From: Spirochaetales bacterium
Lineage (GTDB): Bacteria > Spirochaetota > Spirochaetia > DSM-2461
Assembly: GCA_002748225.1 (NCBI GenBank)
Contig: PDRU01000141.1
Span: 1-11,137 of the forward strand
Reading direction: 5' to 3'
DNA: 11,137 bases
Shown here: positions 5,945 through 11,137 of the stretch, in pieces
Layout of the letters: each line of letters opens with the position of its first letter
How positions within the stretch are numbered: the first letter of the stretch is position 1
The notes under the pieces: model-generated
Told to the model about the DNA's origin: nothing
The model's database searches: none
What the model saw: only the letters and a program-made list of their open reading frames with translations
Program-made: the position numbers and the translations under genes

Positions 5945-6796
5945 TTATAACACCTTATTAATAATTATTTGTACATCGGGACCGTAGCCAATGTTATAGG
6001 TTTTTGTAAAACTGCCCTGATTCACCGCCAAAGACAGATTCATCAGTTCATTATTGTAAAGAATGGGGCTGCCTTTTTCCGTATCGCCGAAAGACATGGA
6101 AAAAAGCACCTTCTGGTCAAAGAGAGTTTCTTCCCTGTTCTCTATAAGAATGTGAACAGTTTCGCCCGCTTTGAAACCGGCTTTCTTAAATTCGGTTGTG
6201 CGGATATTGGACCAGATATTTCCGAAGTTGGGATCGTTTATTTCCAGATTGCCCCGAACAGTATTGTGTTCGTATATGGGCTTTTGAATGTTATGCAGAA
6301 CAATATCTTCCACATTGTATTTCGGTCCGACTTCTTCAAAAGAAATAATGCCGCTGGCCAGTTTGGCCGCGCAGTAGGCAAAAAGATCACGGCCGTGAAA
6401 AATACTTACTCCTTCCGTGTCATATCCCTTCAGGCGGTTTACCGTTTCGTCAATTTCCCGTACTTCTTCGATACCGAAAATTCTGGAAACATGGGTGAGG
6501 GAGCCGTTATCCGGTGTTACAATATAATAACCGTTCTTTGTACGTGCCGCGCACGCTTTGCGTTGGGTGCCGACACCGGGATCCACAACAGAAACAAACA
6601 CTGTTCCTTTCGGCCAGAATTTCATGGACTGCTGAAGACGGTAGGACGCCGACCATGTGTCAAACTGCGGAATTTCATGTGTTCCGTCAGTAATATCCAG
6701 GCTGCGGTCAACCGATTTAACCACGCCGTACATGGAACACACAGCCCCTTCCTTATAGGTGAAGTCAGTTTGAAAGACCAGTAATTTTTTTTCCAT
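5945..6796 (-). CDS. SAM hydroxide adenosyltransferase (SAM hydrolase, DUF62), copy 1
   Basis: This 283-aa paralog of the next gene (roughly 40-50% identical by eye) has the same fold and predicted reaction, SAM + water to adenosine + methionine. Seen in order: LLVFQTDF with Asp11, the core KGTVFVSVVDPGVGTQRK (63-80) with Asp72 and Arg79, TPDNGSL (95-101), FHGRDLFAY with His134, ISFEEVG (151-157), and a C-terminal LSLAVNQGSFTKTYNIG (254-270). The catalytic Asp-Arg-His triad is complete, so neither copy looks degenerate. The two copies differ most in the region before the HGRD motif (DETVNRLKGYDTEGVS here) and in the C-terminal barrel. They may differ in kinetics or substrate, or form a hetero-oligomer; homo-trimers are known for the family. 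The start ATG has a modest AGGAAA site about 10 nt upstream and lies 15 nt after the EcfT stop. Confidence 0.92.
   Translation of the reverse strand: MEKKLLVFQTDFTYKEGAVCSMYGVVKSVDRSLDITDGTHEIPQFDTWSASYRLQQSMKFWPKGTVFVSVVDPGVGTQRKACAARTKNGYYIVTPDNGSLTHVSRIFGIEEVREIDETVNRLKGYDTEGVSIFHGRDLFAYCAAKLASGIISFEEVGPKYNVEDIVLHNIQKPIYEHNTVRGNLEINDPNFGNIWSNIRTTEFKKAGFKAGETVHILIENREETLFDQKVLFSMSFGDTEKGSPILYNNELMNLSLAVNQGSFTKTYNIGYGPDVQIIINKVL
6579..6620. repeat. Near-identical 42-nt block shared by the two DUF62 genes (copy in the promoter-proximal gene)
   Basis: Partner of 5729-5770, offset by exactly 850 nt, in the same orientation and the same reading frame. Confidence 0.8.
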
Positions 6797-6811
6797 AGAG
6801 TTTTTTCCTGC

Positions 6812-7645
6812 TTAAATAAATGGATTGTAAAAACGGCTGTGATTTACTACAGCGGATAAAAAGATCGAAACAGCAAATATTACCGCTGTTATGAACATGG
6901 CAATGTAATCGTTCCGCTGCAGTTTTTTATATCTGTACCATGTGCGTTTTTTATTCTTTCCAAAACCGCGCAGATCCATTGCGTTACTGATAGTATCAAC
7001 TCTTTCCAGAGAGCTGAAAATAAGGGGAACAATAATTGTGAGGGCGTTTTTGACACGTTTTAAAAAGGGTGCTTTTGACGATATTTCCAGCCCGCGGGCC
7101 TGCTGAGCCCGGGAAATATTAATGTAGGCGCGCTGAATATCGGGAAAATAGCGCAGTGTCAAAGCCACAGGAAAGGCAATTTTGTAATGCACGCCTATCC
7201 TGCTGAGTGACGCGGCAAATTCACTGGGATCTGTGCCCAGAAAGAAAATCATTCCCAGAGGAATAACCGCCATGTATTTGAGCGTCTTGGTACTCTGGTA
7301 TAGCAGCTGCTCAAGCGTCAGTGAATAGCGCCCAAAAATAACATACAGTTCATGCCGGGTTCCGTAGAGCTGAACTCCGTATTCAGGGGCGAATAGATAC
7401 GTCAGAACAGCATTCAGACAGACAAAAATCAGCACGTATATCAGCATGATTTTTATTTTGCTGAAAGGAATCTTTGCCACCCGGAACATTATGAATGAAA
7501 AGATAAGTACACTCAGAACATATCGGATATCGTAACTGAACATTACGCCGAATGAGAGAAAGATGAATCCCAGAAGCTTGGTCAGGCCGGTAAGATTGTG
7601 TATAAACGTATCGTTATAGCTGTACGTAAATAATTTATTTTTCAT
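6812..7645 (-). CDS. ecfT: ECF transporter transmembrane subunit EcfT
   Basis: This 277-aa membrane scaffold of an energy-coupling-factor importer couples ATP hydrolysis to tilting of the S component. Hydrophobic segments are visible near residues 22-38, 41-55, 65-86, 120-137 and 249-268. Between the last two are the cytoplasmic coupling helices with both signature motifs, AQQARGLEI (180-188) and AMDLRGFGKNKKRTWY (222-237); the second has LRG where ARG is commonest. The open frame runs 20 codons further upstream, but those codons lie inside the ATPase gene. The ATG at 7645 has AAGG (CCTT at 7652-7655 on the + strand) 6 nt upstream, and the sequence then starts MKNKLFTYSYNDTFIHNL, as EcfT proteins usually do. 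It overlaps the ATPase stop by 11 nt, implying coupled translation. Confidence 0.93.
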   Translation of the reverse strand: MKNKLFTYSYNDTFIHNLTGLTKLLGFIFLSFGVMFSYDIRYVLSVLIFSFIMFRVAKIPFSKIKIMLIYVLIFVCLNAVLTYLFAPEYGVQLYGTRHELYVIFGRYSLTLEQLLYQSTKTLKYMAVIPLGMIFFLGTDPSEFAASLSRIGVHYKIAFPVALTLRYFPDIQRAYINISRAQQARGLEISSKAPFLKRVKNALTIIVPLIFSSLERVDTISNAMDLRGFGKNKKRTWYRYKKLQRNDYIAMFITAVIFAVSIFLSAVVNHSRFYNPFI

Positions 7646-9338
7646 AGCGGACCTTGCTGCGTTCGTATTCAATAAAGTGCCGTGTAAAGTCTTCAGGAGA
7701 CTCAATTCCTGCTTTGTCGGCCAGAGTATACAACGATGTTTTTTTCAACATGGCCTGATCCATAATTGTTTCATTGGAAAGCACTTTGTAGGATTTGTCA
7801 TCGGCTATAACGCGGCCGTCCGCGAAGGCGACAGTGCGGGTTGTGTACTCCAGAAGCAAATGCATATCATGGGTTATCAGAATAATTGTAACACCATGTT
7901 TGTTCAGCGATTCGAGAAAATCCATTATCTCGGTGTAGTGACGGTAATCCTGTCCGGCAGTGGGCTCATCAAGAATAATAATTTTAGGATCCAGAGTCAG
8001 AATAGATGCAATGGTTACGCGTTTCTTCTGACCGAAACTCAAGGCGCTTACAGGCCAGCCGGTAAATGGAGATAAACCGCAGATCTTCAGGGCCTGTGTT
8101 ACTTTTTCTTTGATTTCTGCCTCATCAGCTCCGCGGTTTCTCAATCCCAGGGCAACTTCATCGAATATCTGTGTCTCGGAAATCATTTCATTCGGATTCT
8201 GCATAACATAGCCGATAAGACCGGCCCGCTCTTTAATGGAGAGATCTTTTATATCGTCGCCGTTATAGCGGATAACACCTGCGTCTACAGGTTCAAATCC
8301 GCAGATCAGTTTGGCAATGGTTGATTTTCCGGCACCGTTTTTTCCGGCAATGGCAATCATTTCGCCCGCGTTGACAGAAAAGGAAATGCCGCTTAAAGCC
8401 TGATGAACACCATCGTAGGAAAAAGAAACATTTTCCACCTCAAGCAGAACCTGCTGTTCCGATTCCGGCTGCGGCGGTGTTCCGGCGTTGTACCATGCCG
8501 AAACTTTATCCTTAACCTTATTTATATCAAGAGTATCGATATACGCGGCATGAAGATCTTCGGTAACAGAAACTCCGGCATATTTTAAGGCTGTCAGATA
8601 GAGCGGTTCCCGGATACCGTGTTCATTCAGATAGCTGCTGGCCATAATTTTGTCAGGCGTCATATCGGCAATAATTCTGCCGTCATCTACAAGAATAATT
8701 CTGTCGGCCGGACGGTGCAGTACATCTTCCAGGCGGTGCTCAATTATAATAACAGTCGCACCGGTTTCCTTGTGAATCTGATCAATTAATTCTATGGCCG
8801 TTTTACCGGTTTTGGGATCCAGATTGGCTAAAGGTTCATCAAACAGCAGAATTTCCACATTATCCACCAGAACCCCGGCCAGAGATGTGCGCTGTTTTTG
8901 TCCTCCTGAAATCTCAAAAGGCGAAGAATTGATATGAGACTGAATATCAACCAGTTCAGCAATTTTGGATACACGTTCGTGCATTTCGGAATACTCCACC
9001 ATATCGTTTTCCAGGGCAAAGGCTATATCTTCACCCACGGTCAGGCCGACAAACTGAGCATCCTGATCCTGAAGAACAGTACCCACTTTTTTGCTTAAAC
9101 TGTAGACAGACTGGTCTATGTTCTCTTTGCCGTCAATGCGCAGTGTTCCAGACACTTCACCTCGGTACAAGTTGGGGATAAGTCCGTTAATGCACTTGGC
9201 AATTGTAGACTTACCGCTCCCGCTTGCACCAACTATGACGACTTTTTCGCCTTTTGAGATTGACAGGTCTATATTGTTTAGCGTGCACTCCTTCTGAGTA
9301 TAATATTTAAAGGAGTACCCGTTAAATTCTATATACAA
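7635..9338 (-). CDS. ECF transporter ATPase with two fused ABC domains (EcfA-EcfA')
   Basis: This 567-aa protein carries both ECF ATPases in one chain, as in YkoD-type systems. Domain 1 has Walker A GASGSGKST (37-45), Q-loop LQDQDAQ (89-95), signature ISGGQKQR (143-150), Walker B ILLFDEP (163-169) and switch His201. Domain 2 has GKNGAGKST (332-340), MQNPNE (379-384), signature LSFGQKKR (433-440), IIILDEPT (453-460) and His490. The linker (about 245-296) includes a Pro/Gln/Glu-rich stretch. The second signature has SFGQ rather than SGGQ, so the two ATP sites are unequal; both Walker B glutamates are kept, so both could be active. The start is TTG (9338): AGGA precedes it by 7 nt, and MYIEFNGYSFKY is the normal ABC beginning. 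It starts 3 nt after the S-component stop. Confidence 0.94.
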   Translation of the reverse strand: MYIEFNGYSFKYYTQKECTLNNIDLSISKGEKVVIVGASGSGKSTIAKCINGLIPNLYRGEVSGTLRIDGKENIDQSVYSLSKKVGTVLQDQDAQFVGLTVGEDIAFALENDMVEYSEMHERVSKIAELVDIQSHINSSPFEISGGQKQRTSLAGVLVDNVEILLFDEPLANLDPKTGKTAIELIDQIHKETGATVIIIEHRLEDVLHRPADRIILVDDGRIIADMTPDKIMASSYLNEHGIREPLYLTALKYAGVSVTEDLHAAYIDTLDINKVKDKVSAWYNAGTPPQPESEQQVLLEVENVSFSYDGVHQALSGISFSVNAGEMIAIAGKNGAGKSTIAKLICGFEPVDAGVIRYNGDDIKDLSIKERAGLIGYVMQNPNEMISETQIFDEVALGLRNRGADEAEIKEKVTQALKICGLSPFTGWPVSALSFGQKKRVTIASILTLDPKIIILDEPTAGQDYRHYTEIMDFLESLNKHGVTIILITHDMHLLLEYTTRTVAFADGRVIADDKSYKVLSNETIMDQAMLKKTSLYTLADKAGIESPEDFTRHFIEYERSKVRYEK

Positions 9339-9341
9339 AGT

Positions 9342-9902
9342 TTAGTCCTGCTTGGAAAGAGTTCCTTTGCCGGTCCGGGTTTTGCTGTAGGCTATCAGCA
9401 GCAGAGAACCCAGAACACCAGTGGACACTGTATTCATCAGGAAAGCAACAGCACCCTGTGTAAATACAAGGTTAGCCGGTTCACTGTAAATGATGATATC
9501 CAGAACAGGGGCAATCAAAATCCACGCAATAGCATTACCCACAATCTGCAGGATGTTAAAGCGGACCAGATCTTTGCCTTTCAGTTCGCCTTCGTCAATG
9601 TTGGAAGTCTTGTAGAAGAAACCAAACACAAAACTGGCAATACCGCTGGCGATAACCCAGCTCATCCACGCAGAGCCGTACTGCAGGGTATCACTGAGGA
9701 AGTGACCGATAAATGCAATAAGCAGCGACGCGATAGGACCGAACAAAGCACCGAAGAAAGCCGAAATACCATAGGCTACCTGGAAGGATGTTTCCGGTAC
9801 AGGAGACGGAATCTTCACAAACATGAATAACAGGGTGAAAATGGCCGCTCCGATAGCCGTTGCAACGATTGTTCGGGTCTTAAACTCGAAATACTTTTTC
9901 AT
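9342..9902 (-). CDS. ECF transporter substrate-binding S component (UPF0397/ECF-ribofla_trS-like)
   Basis: This 186-aa integral membrane protein is the specificity subunit of the ECF transporter encoded downstream. About six hydrophobic segments are seen (13-30, 42-68, 80-98, 113-133, 143-160, 162-172). The pattern TAIGAAIFTLLFMFVKIPSP (15-34), then GALFGPIASLLIAFIGHFLSDTLQYGSAWMSWVI (51-84), is characteristic of the UPF0397 group, which usually sits beside a fused ATPase and EcfT. Small residues in helix 1 (A16xxxA20) fit the surface that docks on EcfT. Despite the riboflavin-like family name, the ligand of UPF0397 proteins is not established to my knowledge; the linked SAM hydrolases suggest SAM or a related adenosyl compound (inference). 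The ATG is supported by AAGGAGG 8 nt upstream. It is the first gene of the tight five-gene cluster. Confidence 0.9.
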   Translation of the reverse strand: MKKYFEFKTRTIVATAIGAAIFTLLFMFVKIPSPVPETSFQVAYGISAFFGALFGPIASLLIAFIGHFLSDTLQYGSAWMSWVIASGIASFVFGFFYKTSNIDEGELKGKDLVRFNILQIVGNAIAWILIAPVLDIIIYSEPANLVFTQGAVAFLMNTVSTGVLGSLLLIAYSKTRTGKGTLSKQD

Positions 9903-9963
9903 ATGGGTTCCCTCCTTGGAAACATGATGCGAATACTAACATAGAGATTTGTTCTGCACCAGT
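9903..9963 (-). promoter_or_regulatory. Short 5' leader of the ECF-SAM hydrolase cluster
   Basis: About 60 nt separate the candidate -10 from the S-component ATG. AAGGAGG (CCTCCTT at 9911-9917 on the + strand) is flanked by TTCC and GGAA, so most of it sits in the 6-nt loop of a 4-bp hairpin. I see no fold matching the common SAM, preQ1, FMN or TPP riboswitches, and the leader is too short for most of them. Confidence 0.4.
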
Positions 9964-9993
9964 ATTATAATGACAAAAATTCAGCGATGGTAA
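9964..9993 (-). promoter_or_regulatory. Candidate promoter for the ECF-SAM hydrolase cluster
   Basis: On the - strand, a perfect TATAAT (9964-9969) is preceded after an 18-nt spacer by TTACCA (9988-9993), which matches four of six bases of TTGACA. The -35 lies inside the end of ddl and the -10 in the 78-nt gap. The start of transcription would be near 9957, giving a leader of about 55 nt. This would let the cluster be expressed separately from ddl. The TATAAT is nearly palindromic, so it also reads on the + strand, where no gene follows. Confidence 0.45.
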
Positions 9994-11111
9994 TTTAATG
10001 AGGCGCGCCATTCTGCTTCCGCGAGGGCATCCTGAATAAATATATCTATGAGCTGCGGAAAATCCACTCCTCCGTTTCCGGCCATCCGGGGAAAGAGGGA
10101 AATGGATGTCATGCCCGGAATGGTATTGATTTCATTCAGATAAATTTGACCGCTCTTTTCTTCCCGGAGAAAGTCTACCCTTGAAAAACCCGATGCTTCC
10201 ACACTTTTGTACGCTTTCTCTGCCAGTGTCCGGATAGTTGACGATTCTTCTTCCGTGAGCCGGGCCGGAACTTTCAGCAGTGCTCCGTCAGGGTCGGTAT
10301 ATTTGGCATCGTAGTCGTAAAAGGAATGAGAACCTGCCGGAATAATTTCACCCGGCGCAAAGCTGCGGATTTTATTCCGGCCAATGACAGCGCATTCAAT
10401 TTCCCTTCCGGAAACAGCCTGCTCGACAAGTACTTTGCGGTCGAATTGTGCGGCTTTCCGCAGTGCAGTTTTCAGCTCCGCTTCGTTTTTGACACAGCTC
10501 ACACCGACAGAAGAGCCCGCATTGGCAGGCTTGACAAATAAGGGGCTGCCCAGTTCGCCGAAAAGCTGTTCGGCAGAGGGCTGCCGGTTGAAAATCTGCT
10601 CCGCAGAGAGCTTTCCCTGCAGCCGGTTCTGAGGCGCCTCAGAGGAAAAGCGCAGCGTGTGCCAGGGGACAACCGGCAGACCGGCATCTCTCCACACGCG
10701 TTTGGTCATATCCTTGTCCATACTCAGAGAACTGCCCAGAACTCCCGAGCCCGCGTAGGGAATACCGGCTATTTCCAGCAGTCCCTGAATCCGGCCGTCT
10801 TCGCCGAAACTCCCGTGAAGAATGGGCAGGGCGGCATGAATATTCAGCGTGTTTCCCTGAGCGTCTTTAAGCCCTCCGGAGGGCACCATGCTGACGCGGC
10901 GTTTCTCATCTGTCTCAATGGTGAGTGCTTTGGGCGGTTCTGAGGGAGTTTCTGGGGGCGTTTCCTGGAGATACCATGCTCCGTCGGTGTGAATGCCAAT
11001 AAGAATGACACTGTAGTGCTGCGGCATGTTTTTATAAACAGCGGCCGCGGATATTCGGGAAATATCGTGTTCTCCTGATTTTCCCCCGTAAAGGATGGCA
11101 ATCTGATTCAT
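9981..11111 (-). CDS. ddl: D-alanine--D-alanine ligase
   Basis: This 376-aa cytosolic ATP-grasp enzyme joins two D-alanines for peptidoglycan precursors. Landmarks: ILYGGKSGEHDISRISA with catalytic Glu14; LPILHGSFGEDGRIQGLLE (95-113); GSGVLGSSLSMDK (121-133); LFVKPANAGSSVGVS (191-205), an ATP-binding strand and loop; the omega loop SFYDYDAKYTD (263-273); SRVDF with Arg311 and Asp313; and LNEINTIPGMTSISLFP (325-341) with metal ligands Glu327 and Asn329. The omega loop keeps tyrosine (AKY) where D-lactate-type ligases have phenylalanine, so a normal D-Ala-D-Ala product is expected. Two oddities are a proline-rich stretch ETPPETPSEPP (50-60) and an insertion around 155-187 containing a tandem repeat. 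The ATG has only AAGG 3 nt upstream, a poor ribosome-binding site. ddl is probably not functionally tied to the cluster downstream. Confidence 0.96.
   Translation of the reverse strand: MNQIAILYGGKSGEHDISRISAAAVYKNMPQHYSVILIGIHTDGAWYLQETPPETPSEPPKALTIETDEKRRVSMVPSGGLKDAQGNTLNIHAALPILHGSFGEDGRIQGLLEIAGIPYAGSGVLGSSLSMDKDMTKRVWRDAGLPVVPWHTLRFSSEAPQNRLQGKLSAEQIFNRQPSAEQLFGELGSPLFVKPANAGSSVGVSCVKNEAELKTALRKAAQFDRKVLVEQAVSGREIECAVIGRNKIRSFAPGEIIPAGSHSFYDYDAKYTDPDGALLKVPARLTEEESSTIRTLAEKAYKSVEASGFSRVDFLREEKSGQIYLNEINTIPGMTSISLFPRMAGNGGVDFPQLIDIFIQDALAEAEWRASLNYHR
10551..10610 (-). repeat. Tandem 30-nt duplication inside ddl
   Basis: Two adjacent 30-nt units encode LSAEQIFNRQ and PSAEQLFGEL (residues 168-187). 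The first 21 nt of the units match at 17 positions; the last 9 have diverged. The unit is in frame and lies between the substrate loop and the KPANAGSS strand, where most Ddl proteins are about 15 residues shorter. Confidence 0.6.
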
Positions 11112-11137
11112 GGGCCTTATAATGACATTTAGGGCCC
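11112..11137 (-). promoter_or_regulatory. Sequence immediately upstream of ddl with a -10-like element
   Basis: On the - strand TATAAG (11116-11121) ends only 4 nt before the ddl ATG and is bracketed by GGGCC/GGCCC arms (11133-11137 and 11112-11116). If TATAAG were a real -10, transcription would begin at about the ATG and the mRNA would be leaderless. The window ends before a -35 can be judged. Confidence 0.2.

Noticed and set aside
5969..6784. 271-aa open frame on the + strand opposite the first DUF62 gene
   Set aside because: It is the antisense shadow of a well-supported DUF62 gene, with no recognisable domain.
5104..6796. Fluorinase or chlorinase function for the DUF62-fold proteins
   Set aside because: Both copies carry the hydrolase Asp-Arg-His triad, and neither shows the long inserted loop I associate with fluorinase.
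7646..7705. Extended EcfT start at 7705
   Set aside because: It would overlap the ATPase gene by 71 nt and add non-homologous residues; the ATG at 7645 has its own ribosome-binding site and matches the usual EcfT N-terminus.
9903..9980. SAM, preQ1 or flavin riboswitch ahead of the ECF S-component gene
   Set aside because: The leader is only about 55-60 nt and shows none of the conserved cores; only a 4-bp hairpin around the ribosome-binding site is visible.

Overview
The window holds two gene clusters that converge head-on at about position 5095, with no mobile element, CRISPR array, rRNA or tRNA gene visible. Base composition looks moderate (roughly half GC by eye). The exported solute-binding protein has a short signal peptide ending VFAAGQPE without a lipobox cysteine, a style common in free-living spirochaetes (Spirochaetaceae and relatives). 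I therefore lean to a spirochaete; this is inference from signal-peptide style and gene content only.

Left half, + strand (4-5088): a tightly packed catabolic or uptake operon. It runs from an RpiR-family (HTH-SIS) regulator to a CUT1/Ugp-type extracellular solute-binding protein, two Ugp-type permeases, a 162-aa protein I cannot identify, and a HAD-superfamily hydrolase. The last three junctions overlap (TAATG, TAATG, and a 29-nt overlap), so translation is probably coupled. No ATPase for this ABC importer lies in the window. Between the binding-protein gene and the first permease gene sits a 17-bp-stem hairpin (2187-2227). Its 3' arm can instead pair with the permease ribosome-binding site. 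This is the clearest unexplained regulatory structure in the window. The cargo is unknown; a phosphorylated or polyol/sugar-like compound is plausible from the RpiR, Ugp-like and HAD combination.

Right half, - strand (11111 down to 5104): D-alanine-D-alanine ligase (ddl), then a 78-nt gap with a perfect TATAAT, then a complete ECF transporter: S component (UPF0397/ECF-ribofla_trS-like), fused double ATPase, and EcfT. Two tandem paralogous SAM hydroxide adenosyltransferases (DUF62) follow. Both DUF62 proteins retain the Asp-Arg-His triad of true SAM hydrolases (SAM + water gives adenosine + methionine). The last five genes are spaced 1-15 nt apart or overlap, so they look like one transcription unit: a membrane importer physically linked to two SAM-cleaving enzymes.

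The most interesting idea is that the ECF transporter and the two SAM hydrolases form one uptake-and-salvage pathway for SAM, for another adenosyl compound, or for a product such as adenosine or methionine. The transport substrate cannot be read from the sequence. Secondary points of interest are the uncharacterised 162-aa protein embedded in the sugar-type operon, the intercistronic hairpin switch, and traces of duplication in the DUF62 pair and inside ddl.
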